A model generated the notes under the pieces. It searched no databases. It had not been told where the DNA came from and worked only from the letters and a program-made list of their open reading frames with translations. The position numbers and the translations under genes are program-made. Shown one piece after another: positions 26,233 to 41,289 of a stretch of DNA of 64,000 nt (position 1 is the stretch's first letter; each line of letters opens with the position of its first letter). The stretch is from Anaeromyces robustus (lineage: Eukaryota; Neocallimastigomycota; Neocallimastigomycetes; Neocallimastigales; Neocallimastigaceae): positions 12,501 to 76,500 of the forward strand of contig MCFG01000138.1 of assembly GCA_002104895.1 (NCBI GenBank), in the 5' to 3' direction.

Positions 26233-29200
26233 TAATTAAATTATATTATAATATATATATATATTTTTTTATTTGAATGTAATTTATTATTATTTTTTCA
26301 TTAATCATAAAAATGAAATTCAACTTGAAAAAATAAAAAAAATTTATATATAATTCTATATAAGTTTTTAGATAATAATAATAAAAATCAAATAAAAAAA
26401 ATAAAAAAACAAATAATAAATAATAATAATAAATAATAAAATAATAAAATATTTAAATATAATATAATATTATATAAATAATATAAATATAATTAATATA
26501 TAATAATATATAATAATAAAAAATGTAGATGATCTTTTTATAAATAAAATAAACAAATAAAATTAATTATTATTTATTAACTATTATTTATTATAATTAT
26601 ATAATATAATTTTTATAATATAATAGATTATAATATTTTATATATTAAATATATAAAAGATTATTTTTTTTTAGAATTTTTGTTTCATTTTAACAAAACA
26701 TGTAACATTAATAATAAATAATCCTAATTATAAATTTTTTTAAAACATGTTACATGTTTTTTTTTATTTATTTATTCATTCATTTATTTATTAACTATTT
26801 ATTTATTTATATATTTATTCATTTATTTATTTATTGAGGAATTGATTGATGAATAAAATGAAATGATCAAATAAACCATTATTAATAATTAATTATTAAT
26901 TATAAAATATTTTAATTTTTTTTTATATAAATAATAATTATTATTTTATTTTATTTTATTTCCTTTCTTATATTATTTCAATTTATTTGTATATTTTCTT
27001 TTCTATTTATTTATTTATATCATTTGTTGAATGATTTTATTTATTCTTATTAATAAAATCTATTACTTATTATTTATTATTTATTATTTATTATTCTATT
27101 ATTAATTATTATTTTTTAAATAAAAAACATCCAACTTTTTTTTGATCAAATTTTTCACTTTTTTTTTTGTTTTTTTTTTGATTTATTGATTTATTTATTG
27201 AATCACATATTCATTCATTGTGTAACCATTTAAAATTTTTAGTATAAATAAAAAAAAACTAAAAATATTAGATATTTAACAAAAAACTTATTTTGTTTTT
27301 ATTTTTATTGAATAATACTTTTATATTTTATTTTCATTATCAATTAATGAATACTTTTTATTATATCATATCATTTATATCTATCTATTTATTTATTTAT
27401 TTATTTACTATTTATTGTTTTTTTAAATTGACATATAATTATTATAGTCTTTAATTAATAATTGTATATCAAAATTATATGAATAGAATGTATAAAAAAA
27501 ACAGAAATAATTCTTTAATAAAACTCTTTTGGATTATTTATATAATTCTTTTTATATTTCCTATTTTAAATTAATTTCAAAAATACATATAGATAGATAG
27601 ATTTTTTCTCAAAATATGTTGAATAATAGCATGTATATATATTATTTTTCAATATATATATATATATATATTTATTATTGACTTTTAATATTATTATTTT
27701 TAACATTTTCTTTTTTGAATTATAATTGAATTTTATTCATCAGAAGAAAAAAAAAAGTTAGGTTTTTAAGATATTATATAATACTTATTTTAAAGTCAAA
27801 ATGTTAGTTAGTAGTAAATCTATTAGGATAATTATAATAAAATATTTTTAGAAAGAAAACTAAAACTAAAAAGAATTAGAATGATGTGTCTTATTAAAAG
27901 ATTAAGAATTTTAAGTTTATTAAAAAGGAGAAAATAAAAAAAAAAACAAATATTATAATTATAAAAATTATATTAAATACTATTAAATAATATTAATGTT
28001 AATGGAAATATATATATATATATATTCATTCAATTGTTCAATTATTCAATTATTTTATTGTTATTATTATAAATAATTGTTATAATAATTGTTAAACTTT
28101 CTTTCTTCTCTTCTTTTTAATCTTTTTAATAAATAAGTTGTAAATGTTAATTTCGTCATCTAGTAAAGTTTTTTTTTTATTTTTTGTTTTTTTTTTTAAT
28201 TAAATTCCATATTAGAAAATCAATCTATTTAGATTAATTAATTAGTTGAATAATTGAAGAAACATCATTGAAAGAAACATAAAGATTTAAAAGTCAACAA
28301 CAACAACAACAAAAAAAAAAAGTAAATAAAAAATAAAAATAAATATTAATTAATTATTAATTATTATTATTAAATTATTATTAAATATTAATTATTAAGT
28401 ATTGTTTTTTAAAATGTGTTTGTATTTTATTTTTATTATTTATTATAATAATAATAATAGTTAATATTAATAATTATTTTTTTTAATAATAAAAATCATC
28501 ATATAAAAAAATATTATAATTAATTAATAAATAAAAAAAAAAAAAAAGGACATTTTTATTATTATTATAATTATTAATTATTAATTATTAAAATCATAAA
28601 ATAAAATAAAAAAAATATTTAAAAAAAAGGAAACAAATTTTTTTTATAATTTTCCTTTTTAATTTATATAGATTAAATCATCATAAAAATCCACCATTTA
28701 AATTAAAATGGAACAAAATTTTATGAAAAAAATAATTAAAAATTAAAAAATAATAAAAAATAATAAACAATAAACAATTTTTTTTTTTTTATGCTTTTTT
28801 ACTCATATTTATAAAAAATTTATAAAAAAAATTTTATTATTATTATTATTATTAATTATTATTATTTTGTAGAAATATTATTAAATTATTAAAAATTTAA
28901 TATAATTATTAAAAATAATTATTAAAAATTGAATATTATATAAAATATTATTTTTCTTTTTTTTTTTTTTTTTTTTTCTTTATTAATTATAATTTTTATG
29001 ATAATAATAATAATAATATAAAAAAAAAAAAACAATAATAAAAAAAAAAGTTCAAAATAATAGAGTTAATTTGTTATTCATAAATTATATATATAGATAG
29101 ATATTAAACTAAACTAATAATAAAAATAAACTAATAATATAATAAATTAATAATAATAATATAATTTTTTGAAATTGAAATTGAAATTGAAAATTTAAAA

Positions 29201-29235
29201 AAAAAAAGGTATTTTATAAATAAATAATTAAAACA
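26233..29235. other. Divergent intergenic region
   Basis: This 3-kb spacer lies between the ankyrin gene start and the start of the Cys-rich membrane protein gene, so it contains promoters for both. It holds A/T repeats including TTTA arrays (about 26760-26840) and one inverted repeat listed separately. No other gene is seen. Confidence 0.6.
26695..26760. repeat. 13-bp perfect inverted repeat
   Basis: AAAACATGTAACA at 26695-26707 is the exact reverse complement of 26748-26760, with a 40-base spacer. The right arm also sits inside a local palindrome (AAACATGTTACATGTTT). It could be a regulatory dyad or chance in A/T-rich DNA. Confidence 0.6.
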
Positions 29236-30477
29236 ATGAATATTGATACAACTAATTCTAATGTTGGTACTAATAATAATCCCAATGGTAATGGAATTGT
29301 TAATGGAGTTGGAAAAACTAAAAATACTGGTCAAACCAATGGAAATATGAATAATGTTGCTGGTCAAACTAATGGTCAAACTGGTCAAACTAATAGAAAT
29401 ATTAATAATAGTATGGGTTTTAATGATAGTAACCAAGTTGAACCTATTACAGAAAATGATAATAATCAACCTGATTCTACTACTACAAATAATAATAATA
29501 ATGATAATACTAATGATAATAATGAATCAACCAATTCAAATGACAAAACTATTTTCCAAATTGAAAATTTTAATGTAGGAAATATTGAAAATGAACTGCA
29601 AAAGTAAGTTTGTTTTTTTTTTTCTGTATTCTATATATATAATAAATTTAAAATATATAAATATATATATTATCAACATATAATTATTATCTTTATTATT
29701 ATTACTATCATTATTTAAATTTGACTTTATATATATATATATATGTTTTTTAAAAAAAAAAAAGCTAAATTATTTTTTTTTTCTTTATTTGAATATATTA
29801 ATGACAAAAAAAATTTATTCAAATAACAAATAATAAATAATAATAATATTTATATACATATATTATACTATCTATTATATTATTATATAATTATTATTAT
29901 TTAAAGATATGTATCGTGTAAAAGTGATAATGACTGTCTTAATGTTGGATATTGTGATAAAAAAGCAAAAAAATGTGTTTTTGAAGATATTTATTGTAAT
30001 ATTAATGTATGTCAAAAAGATAATAAAGGTACATTTTCCTATGTTAAACATGCACAATCTCAATATTTAAAAGAAAGTGAAAAAAATCCAATATTAATAT
30101 TTGAATCTTGTCCAAAAGATTTATTAGAAAAAAGTTGTATTACACGAAAATGTGAATCCAACGAACAATGTTTATCAGAAAATTGTGTTGATGAACAATG
30201 TTTAATTAATTCAAGTAATCCTATACGTTATTGTACCAATAAAAATAAACATGGAGATATTGAAGAATTTAAATGTAAATTATTTATTTATGAAAAATGT
30301 ATAACGGATGGAGATTGTTATTCCAATCATTGTGGAAAATTAAATGATAAAAACGTTTGTTTAGAAGCATCAAAAAGTTTTATGAATATTGTAGCAGGTA
30401 CAGCTGCCTATGGAATAGTTGTCGTGATTTTAATTTTACTTTATAATTACTATAAGAATACCAAAAAGAATAAATAA
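29236..30477 (+). CDS. Cys-rich single-pass membrane protein
   Basis: Two exons, 29236-29603 and 29907-30477, join in phase 2 to 312 residues. Residues 1-122 are low-complexity Asn/Gly/Thr/Gln with small repeats (GQTNGQTGQTN). Residues 127 to about 272 carry 18 cysteines in a repeated pattern (CKSDNDCLNVGYCDKKAKKC, CESNEQCLSENCVDEQC, CITDGDCYSNHC). The spacing recalls short disulfide-knotted modules such as the Dickkopf N-terminal type. One membrane span follows (about 282-302, FMNIVAGTAAYGIVVVILIL) with a short basic tail, YYKNTKKNK. The Cys-rich part should be extracytoplasmic, yet no signal peptide is visible. An in-frame TAA lies upstream of the ATG, so either a signal-bearing upstream exon was missed or the span alone directs insertion. 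Function is unknown; cell-surface or wall association is an inference. Confidence 0.8.
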
Positions 30478-31341
30478 CTTTCAAATACAAATACAAATTC
30501 AACTTCAATTCAAATTCATTTAAATAAAAATTAAAATTAAATAAAATTAAATTATAAAAAGAAAAAAATTAAATTATAAAAAAAAAAATCCATTAAATAA
30601 TAAAAATAATATAATAAATTCATATTCATATATATATAAGCAAGCACATATTTATTCCCAAAAAAAAAAAAAAAATATAGATATATAGATAAATATATAG
30701 ATAGATATATTCTATCCTAAAATAACTTATATAAAAAGTAATTTATTTTAAATTTTAACCATTTTTTAAATCATGAAAGAAAGAAAAGAAAGAAAGAAAT
30801 TGATATAATAATGTGTATATATAAATAAAAATAATAATTTTATATTAATAACAAAACAAAAAAATAAAATAAAATAAAATAAAATAAAATAAAATAAAAA
30901 AAAATAAAATAATAAAAATAAAACAAAATAAAAAAATAAAATAAAATAATAAAATAAAAAATAATATCAAATATAATATGTTAAATATATATATATAAAT
31001 ATAATATATGTATTACATATAATATATTATCCTTTATTTGTTATTGTATCTTGTATTTAATACCACAACAAATGAGTAATATTTATCCATGATATCCATA
31101 TTTGTATCTATAAATTTTTTTTTTTAATTATTCTATTATTCTATTTATTCTATTTATTAATTCACTTCTCTACCAAATATTTTCTATATTATATATAGAT
31201 ATATTATATAGATATAAAAATGGTTAATAATAATTTTACTACTACTACAATTATTATTATTATTATTATTATTATAATTATTATTATTATTTATTATTAT
31301 TATTATTATAATTATTATTATTATTTATTATTATTATTATA

Positions 31342-31430
<89 letters not shown>

Positions 31431-32360
31431 CAATTTCAAATAGTATAAATTCTATTTTATTATTATTATATTTAGAAAAATTATTGATATTGTATTTAAA
31501 CAATGTTAAACATACATATTTATATATATAATTTTAATAGTTCTTAAACAATTAGTTTTGTTTATAAATAATCATATTATAATAAATAGAAAATACTGTT
31601 TAATTATTATTAATAATATAATCAAAATCTTTTATTATTATTATTACTATTATTATTAAGTGAGAATATCAAATATTGATATGGTTATATATATCGGTTA
31701 TATATATTTGATACACTCAATAAGAAACAATCCTCATCAAATAAATATATATATATATAAATAAATAAATAATAAAATTATCATAAATTAATTGATTATT
31801 AATAACTCTGTAACAACGCTATAACAACTCAACTCAAAAATAATTTATAAAATAAAAGAAATAATAATAAGAATAAGAGTAATAAGAATAAAAAATAAGA
31901 ATAAGAATAAGAATATAATTAAATTAATTGTAAAAAAAATATAATCTATGAATATCATTATTATATTAATTATTATGTTAATAATTACTATAATTTTTTT
32001 TTTTAAAAGAATTTATTTTTAAAATATTCTTTTATATATATATATATATTAACTCTTAATCTACATAATATTTTATTTTATTTTAATACTTATTTTATTT
32101 TTACTTATTACTATATAAAATAATAATAATTTATATTTATTGTTTATTTTTATATATATGTATATTACATATCACCAAAAAAGGTAATCTGTTTTATTTT
32201 TTATTTTTAATTTATTTTATATTTCTTATTATTTTATACTTTTATTAATTCTTATTGTTTAAAAAAATATAAAATAAAATAAGAAGTAATAAAACTTAAA
32301 TAATAACAATTTATAAATTAAAAAAAAAAAAAAAAGAAAGAAAAGGAAATCTTAACTACC

Positions 32361-32391
<31 letters not shown>

Positions 32392-35300
32392 TAAAAGAAT
32401 GAAAAAATACCATTAAACTTTTTTTTTATTATATTATAAATTTTATTAGTTTTTATTTGTTAGTTTTTTTTTATATGAATTTTTTTTTTTTTAATAAATA
32501 TTAATTATCAAATTTATCATAAGTTTTTTATCCATTCATTCATCATCAATGATTTTTTAATTTTTTATTTTTTTTTTATTTATTTATTATTCTATAGAAA
32601 CATTCATATATCTTTTTTTTTTTTTTTTTTCTGACTTCTTTTTTTAATTTATCATTTATTTTATCTAAAAAAATATAAAAATAAAACCATATAAAATATA
32701 ATTAATGAAACCATAAAAATAAAAATAAAACCTATATATATATATATATAAAATTAAATCAATATTTTGAATATATATTCAATCTTTAATAAATATAAAT
32801 AATTATAAATAAATATATAATAAATATATAATAATTAAATAAATAAATAATTAAATAATTAAATAATTAAAACTGATAATATTAATAATAAAACTATACT
32901 ATACCAAGATTAAATTTTTTTAAATATAATATAATCTAACTGATTAAAAAAAAAATGTAATTATTTTTAAAGTAATATGGAGTAAGAAAAATAAAAAAAT
33001 AAAAAATAAAAGTAAAAAAAATAAACTTGAAACAATTATTAATTACTTCAGATTCTTTTTTTCTTTTTTTTTTTTTTTTAAGGTTTAGTTTTTAACCTTA
33101 ATTTAAAAAGTTTACTATTAAAATAAATGTCGTTTTTTTTTTTTTTTTTTTTTATTAAAAATAAAGAAAAAACAATTAAATAAATATACATTATATAATA
33201 ATAATAATATTAATAATAATATTAATAATAATAACAATGCATTCAAATGAATATAATTAATAAAGTAGCATTCTTATTCTTTGTAATTTATAATATATTT
33301 AGTAATATTAAAAATAATAATTATAATAATAATAGTATGTAAATAACAACAAAATAAAAAAAAACAAACAAACAAAAAAAGCCTAATTAAACAAATATTA
33401 TAAAAAAAATTAAAACATAAAAATTAATAATTTATATTAAATAATTTAATCAAAAAATTAATTGAATTGAAATTTTATTATTAATTAGATATCCAAATGA
33501 TAGTTTTTTAAATAATATTTATATTTTTTTTTTCATTTTGTCTTTAAAAAGAATATTTTATTATTTTATTTTTATTTTATTATATTATATTTTATTTAAA
33601 ACTAATTCATTCCATTTCATTCATGAAAATATAAAAAATGGTCTTTTTTTTTTTTATAAATGACACACTTGAAACTAAATTATTTCCTTTCTTTTTCTCT
33701 CTTTTTTTCCTTTCATTCTTTCTTTCCTTAAAATATAATAATAAAAGAAAATTTATATAAAAAAGGAAATACTTAAAATAAAAAAAAAATAAAGTTTTAT
33801 ACCAATAAATATAAAAAAATATAAAAAATAAAAAAATTTAACTGAGAATGAATTTTTTATCCCCCTTTTTTAATTAACAAGCCACAATTAAAAATTATTG
33901 TAATACATTAATGAATTGATGTCATATTTAAAAAATTAAAAAATTAAAAAATAACTTTATTATTATTAATTAAAAGGTAATACAAAAAAAAGAAAACAAA
34001 AAAACTCCAAAAATAATATATATTGTACATTAATTAAAAACTTTATATTAATGATTTAATTTATTTTATGGCTTTTTATTATTTAATTAATCATACTGTA
34101 TTATGTAAGAACATACAATTTTAAAACTAAAATAAAAAAATTTATTATGACATTAATATTATATAATATAATATAATATAATATAAGATGTTTAACCATG
34201 TATATTATGTATATATTATGTATATAAAATATATCAAAACATATATTAAAATACATTTTTATTATATAATTTATTTGATAATAATATATTAATATATTAA
34301 TATGATAATTGTTTTAGTTACACCGTAAAAGAAAAAAAGTTTATTACATTATTTAAAAATTGTATACAAAATTTAATTAATATTTAATATAATCTATCTT
34401 TCTTAGACCGCCAATTTTTTTAATTAATTAAATTAATATATGATAAGAAATATATTATAATATATTATCACTAAATACATTTAACAAACTTTTTTTAATA
34501 AAATTATTTAAATTATGTAATTTATATTAATTAGAAAATAGATTAAAATTATTAACTATGAACTTTAAATAAATAGATAAATAAATATAATATAAATAAA
34601 TATATAATTAAAATAAATGAATTAATAAATAATATATAAATAAATATAAAATAAATATTTTAAATCTTTATAATTAAAAAAAAAAAAGTTTAAATCTTAA
34701 TAAATATAAAATATGAAATATTAAATAATTTAATATTAAATAGTGAGATTTTTAAGCAAAAATTAAAATAAATTCAATATTTAGTGTTCATTAATATTAA
34801 ATAAATGAATGAATAAATTAGTGAATGAATATTAAATAAATGAATAAATAAATAAATAAATAAATAAATAATATTAAATAAATAAATAAATAAATAAATA
34901 TTTTAAAATTTAACAATATAAAAAAATTTTAAATTTTAATAATTAATTTACTGGAAAATTATTGGAAAAGAAAATACCGCAAAATTCAAAAAGTATTTTA
35001 ATATTTCGAAATGGATTCAAAAGAAGATTTAAATAAATAAATATATATATAATAAATAAATAAATATTATAAATAAATGAATAAATAAATAGTAAATAAA
35101 TAAATAATTTTAAAAATAATTATTATTATTTATTATTATAAATTATTGTTTTATTAATTTTTAATCATAAGAGAGAAAGAGAAAGTTAGAAAATAATAAT
35201 AAATAAGTATTATTTTAATATTATCAATTTATATAATAAATAAAATAAAGTAAATCATTTATTATTTATTATTTATTATTTATTATTATTATTAATAGTA

Positions 35301-37634
35301 GAAAAATAACCAAGAAAAAAAAAATACCGCAAAAGATATTTAATTTATTAAAAGAATTGAAATCAAATCATTTTATAGGTATTAATTATAGATAGATAGA
35401 GATATATAAAAACTCATATGAAAATATGAAAATAAGACAAAATATAAAGTATTAGTGGAGAAAAAAAAATAATTATAGATTAGTTAAAACGGAATAAAAA
35501 AAAAATATAAAATAGACATAATTCTAAATGATAATAAATAATTCAATTAATCCAATTAATGATTTTTAATTAATTAAAATAAAATGATATATTATAATAA
35601 AATAGATAATAATCTTTAAAAACAAATTTCTTTTTAAAGTACACACATTAACACCCAACTTATGAAGTTTTATTACTTAACTCTTTTTAAAAAAAAATAA
35701 TAAAACAATAGAAATTGGTTTTAATCCTTTTTAATACATAATCCTACGTAATGATACATAAACATAAACATTATTTATACTAATAATGTATTATTATTCA
35801 TTATTATTCATTATTCATTATTCATTATTACTATTACTATTATTATTATTTATAAATATTCTATACTTTATTCATTTATTTTCATAGTTATTTATTTATT
35901 TACATAATTATTTATATATTTATTTATTTCAATGATTTACACTTGTACAAGCTGTTTTGAAAATCATTATTTAACTATTATTATTTAATTATTATTATTT
36001 ATTTCTATTATTGTTTAATTATTATTGTTTATGGTTACTTTTCTTTTATTATTATTATTTTCCTTTTTATTTATTTTCTTTTATTTTTATTTTCTTTTTT
36101 ATTTTTTTGTTTTTCTTTTAGTAACATTAAAATTTTTATGTTTTATTATATTATAATTAAATGTTAATATATATTATACCATTAAAATATATTGAAATGG
36201 AATATATTCTAATATATTATAAAATTAAATTAATATATAATATAAATTTTAATTAAAAATGATTTAAATTAAATTTTTTTTAAACCATTATGAAAAACAA
36301 ATTTTTGTATCACAGTAAGTAAAAAAATATTAAAAAAAAAAAAAAAGAATATTGAATAGAAAATGATTTATTACAATATCATATATTATATTACATTACA
36401 ATATATTGTATAATATATTATTAATATAATGATAATATTATGAAATAAGAATATTAATCATTTTAATTAATAATATGTAATTATTATTATATTTAATTAT
36501 TATTATATTTATTATATTTATTATTTAATTATTATTAAATATTATTATTAAATATTATTATTATTTATTATTCATATACATTATAATTATCATAAAAATT
36601 AAAATTTTTAATTTTATCTTTTATAATGTATTAGAATGTATTATATTTAATAAAATTATAATATATTACAGTTGATCAATAATATATTATAATATATTAA
36701 TACAATATATAAAATTTAATTAAAATATATTACATAATTTAAAGAATATTAAATTATTATAAAATAAAAAGAAAAGAAAAAAGAAAAGAAAAAAATTTTT
36801 TTTATTTTTTTTTTTTTTTTAAATATAAAAAAAAAACATAAATTTGATTCTTGAAAAAAGTGAAAAGAAAAAAAAAATTTTTTTTTTTTTATTTATTTTA
36901 TTTTTTTTTTTTAAAAAATAAAGATATTTTATTACGTGGATTAAAACTTTATAGACGTAAAGTTTTTCAATTAAATTATTATAAATTAAATTAAATTAAA
37001 TTAAATAAATAAAAGTAAGAATCTATTTATTATATCATATCTTATTTCAGTTTATAAACTATTTTAATAAATAAATAAATAAAAAAGAAATGTTTATTAA
37101 AAATCAAAAAGTGAAATTGTGGTTTAACAATCCTTATAATAATAACTAAGGGAAAAAAAGAAACTTTAAAATTATTATTTACATAAATAAGAATTTTTTA
37201 TGAGAAATAACGTATTTATTAAATAAATTAATTATTTAATGGATAAAAAATATTAAATATAAAGATTATCCTATATAATAACACATTTGAATAGGAATAT
37301 GTTGATATATTATAACAAAGAAGACAATATATCAAGATATCTATTATTTATGATAAAGTTGTTTAATAGTTATCATAATATAAACAGAAATTAAAAAAAA
37401 ATAATAAATATTTTTATATATATATTTATCTATTAAATAGATAAATTAATATATATATTAATAGAATGAAAAAAAAAAATAGTTTATAAATATAAATATA
37501 CATAAATATATATAAATATATATAAATTTGAAATAATATACTTTATATATTTATTTATTAACATTGCTATATTAACATTACTATATTATTATATTATATT
37601 ATATTATATTATCATAAAATTTTATAGGTAAAAA
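30478..37634. other. 7.2-kb gene-poor region
   Basis: This is the longest spacer in the window. It contains ATT, TTTA, AAAT and AT repeats, many A and T runs, and short unique-looking stretches near 34970 and 35320 that share AATACCGCAAAA. No supportable ORF, tRNA or other RNA gene was recognised. Most of it is probably promoter-distal spacer. Confidence 0.55.
31246..31430. repeat. (ATT)n microsatellite
   Basis: About 185 bases of ATT trinucleotides, interrupted by short TTTATT and ATAATT variants that form a higher-order repeat. Confidence 0.9.
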
Positions 37635-38599
37635 ATGGGTATAAAATCAAAGATAAAGGGATCCTATGCCTACACTCAATGGAAATTAGGTAAATACACT
37701 AAAAGAAGAGTTAAGAATTCATGTTCACAAGATTGGGTAATGGAACGTCAACAATATGAAAGAGATCGTGCCAATAATTATTCAGATAATTTTTATCGTA
37801 ATAGAGAAATTGATACAAGTTATAAAATGCCTGTAGTAAAAAATAATGTTGTCAATCATAATACACCTACACAAAATATAGGTAAATATTTATTGATTTA
37901 TTTATTTAAAGTCTATTATATATATAAAAAAATAAAAAATAAAAAAAAATAATAGAAAAAAATAAAATAATAATAATAATAATAAAAAGAATATAGAATT
38001 ATAAATATTATAAATATTCAATATATTTTTAATATTCATAAATATAACTATAAATATTAAATATTAAATATTATATTGATATTGTATAAACTTTTTTATC
38101 TATAACATTTATATCTATTTAAATAGTATCTGAAGCTAGAGCCAGACCAGTTAGTACTTCTGGCATTAGTAATATTAGAAGAGAAATTAATAATACTAAT
38201 ACTTCTCGTTATTCTGTTGATCCTGAAGCTTATAATCGTATTACTTTACAAAAAAGTGATTTTGCTGATGTATTAGTACCATCAAGAAATTATACTTTAG
38301 TTCAAAAGTCTAACTCTTCTTCTGTAGCCTACTATTCTTCAGATAATAATAATAATAATGAAAATAGATACATGCCAAGAAATTACAGTTATACTACTAA
38401 TGCCTTATCTCAAAGATCATTAGATGGGTAAAGTTTTTTTATATTAATAATATTTATATTTATTAATTAAAATAATCATTCATATGATATAAAAATATAT
38501 TATTTTATTTATAAATATTATAATAATATTTATTTTTATTTTTATTAATTTCTTTTTTTTTTTTTTTTTTTTTAATAATATAGAAGAAGAAATATTTAA
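37635..38599 (+). CDS. Unrecognised 187-residue basic protein (3 exons)
   Basis: Exons 37635-37881, 38127-38427 and 38584-38599 join in frame. The last exon only adds RRNI and the stop; if its intron were retained, the protein would end one residue after SLDG. The N-terminus is basic and Tyr-rich (MGIKSKIKGSYAYTQWKLGK, then YTKRRVKNSCSQDWVMERQQ), and the rest is Ser/Asn/Arg-rich with a small Asn run. An AG acceptor (TTTTATAG) lies just before the ATG at 37628, which suggests an intron in the 5' UTR. There is no membrane span or signal peptide. Codon use matches the other genes. I do not recognise the family. A small regulatory or scaffold protein is possible. Confidence 0.68.
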
Positions 38600-39794
38600 A
38601 TTTTTTTATCATAGAATATTATAAGATAATAGAATATTATCTTTAAATCAAAAAAGAAAAAAAAAAAAAGAGCAGAAAAAAAAAACTAAAAAAAACAAAA
38701 ACAAAAACTATAAATGAATATCATCAATTAACAGTAATAGATTTAAAAAATATATATATATTCCATAAACTATCGTTCATTAATATATGAATCATTTACC
38801 AAAGTGTGATAAATATCCCTTTAGAAAAAAAAAGATGTTTTTTATCAATATCTAAAATCAATTATAAACTAATTATCTTGTATTTACCATTTAATCATCC
38901 ACCATTTCAAATTTCAACTATAAATATATATATAAAAAAAATTCAACATAAGAAAAATAAAAAAAAAGTTTTTAAACAAATAATATATATATAAAGAAAA
39001 AAAAAAAGTCAAATATAAAAAACACTAAATGTAAATAATTCAAATTTTTGATTTTCTTTATAATTATAAAAAAAATGATAAAAAAAAATTTAATTATTTA
39101 TTTTATTATAAATATAATCAATAATAAGAAAATATATATATATAAAAAAAAATTAAAAATTATATAGATTAAAAAAAAAAAAATATTTATAAATGTAAAA
39201 TAATAAAAATATATTAATCAGATATAATTTACAATTTATAGAATTTAATAATAAAAAAATAAATAAATAAATATTTAGATGTTATATTTTGATAATATAT
39301 TTTTATATATTTTATATTTCTATATATATATTATATAAATATATATATAAATATTTTTTTTTTTTTTTTTTTTTTTTTGTAATAATATTTTTTTTTATTA
39401 TTATAATTATATCATAGAATCAAAATAAATAATTAAAAAAAAAAAAAATAAAAAATTATCATTTCATAGATAATAGAAATCATTAATCCAACCCACTATA
39501 ATCCAAATTTAAAAGTTTTAAAAAAATATATATAAAATTATAAAATATATAAAATTATAAAATATATATAAAATAATAAAATAAAAAATAAAAAAAAAAT
39601 AAATTAAATTAATTAAATAATAATAATATAATAATATAAAATATTATAAATAAAAACAAAAAATAAAAATAAAAATAAAAGTAAATAAAAAAAAATAATA
39701 ATAATAATAATAATTAAACAATTATTAATAATATTATTATTAATATTATAATTATTATTATTTTTTTACAAAATAGAACAATAATGATAACAAA

Positions 39795-39830
<36 letters not shown>

Positions 39831-41258
39831 TAAATAATAATATCAATATCAAAAAAAAAAAAAATTTTTTTTTTAATAATAATAATACAATAAACAGACA
39901 AGAAAAATACTAACTATATTTATTTAATAAAAAAAAATTAGAAAAAAAAAAGATTATATATTTAAAAGTTTAATTATAATATATATATATTATATATATA
40001 TATATTATTTTTTTCGGATAAAGTAGTTCTTGTTATTAAAAGAATCATTTATAATATTATTTTTTTTAACACAACTAGCTTTATTTTTATTTTTTTTGAA
40101 ATTAAAATAAAAAAAAAAAAAAAGAAAAAAAGGAAAAGAAAGAAAGAAAAGAAAAGGAAAAAACAAAACAAAACTTTTTTTATTATTTCTTTTTTTTTTT
40201 TTTTTTTTAAAACATACAACATAATATTTTTATTTTTTTATTTTTTTTTTTTTTTTTTTAATTTTCCTTATTATTTATTAAATAAATATAGTTTATATTA
40301 TTTATAGAACTTTTTTTTTTTTTTTATATAATTTTTTTAATATATAATATAAAATATTAAAAAAGGAAAAAGAAAAAAGAAAAAAAGAAAAAAAAAACTT
40401 TATAACTTTTATTATAGAAATATATAATATAATATACAATAATAATAATAAAAAAAAAAAAAAAAGATTATTAATTATTAATTATAAAAATAAAAAATAA
40501 AAAATAAAAAAAAATAAAAAAAAAATTAAAAAATATATATATAAAATATTTTAATACTTTAATACTTTAATATTTTAATAATAATATTTTTATAAAAAAA
40601 AAAATTAAAAATTCTTTTTTATTTATATATTATATATTATATAATACCTACTTTCCTACCTACTTACCTACAACAACATAAACTATACAAGCTTAAAATA
40701 TACAAACATAAAAGTATAACAAAAAGAAGTTTTTTTTTTTTTTTCTTTTTTTCATTTTTTTCATTTTTTTTTAATATTTTATTTTATTTTATTTTAATAC
40801 TTTTTTAAATTATATTTTTAAAATAATAATTTTTTTATATAAACTATCATAATACTAAATAAATAATAAACAATTTTTAGAATAATCATTAATCATTAAA
40901 CATTCATAATATTTATTAATAATACTATTTTTTTTTTCTACTATAAAATAAAAACCTTTTATATTTATAATATAAATAAAAAATAAAAAAAAAAATTAAA
41001 AAAATACTATCTTTTTTTCTATTCTCTTATTATTATTATTATTATTAATTATAGTATTTTATATAACCTAATTTTCATTTTATTGAAGGAAATAAATTAT
41101 ATATATATAAATAATATAAATAATAAATAATATAAATATATATATATATATATATATTTTTCTCTTTAAAATTAATAATTAATAATTAAAATAAAAGGTA
41201 TCTTTTATTTAAGAAATTAAAAAGAAGTTTTTCTCAAACACACACCTACACAACACAC

Positions 41259-41289
<31 letters not shown>

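Noticed and set aside
29131-29469. Minus-strand Ile/Ser-rich frame over the Cys-rich protein's first exon
   Set aside because: It is a shadow of the Asn/Gly/Thr repeat exon, which is tied in frame to the strong Cys-rich second exon.
31246-31430. CRISPR-like regular repeat
   Set aside because: It is a simple ATT microsatellite with no spacers, in a eukaryotic context.
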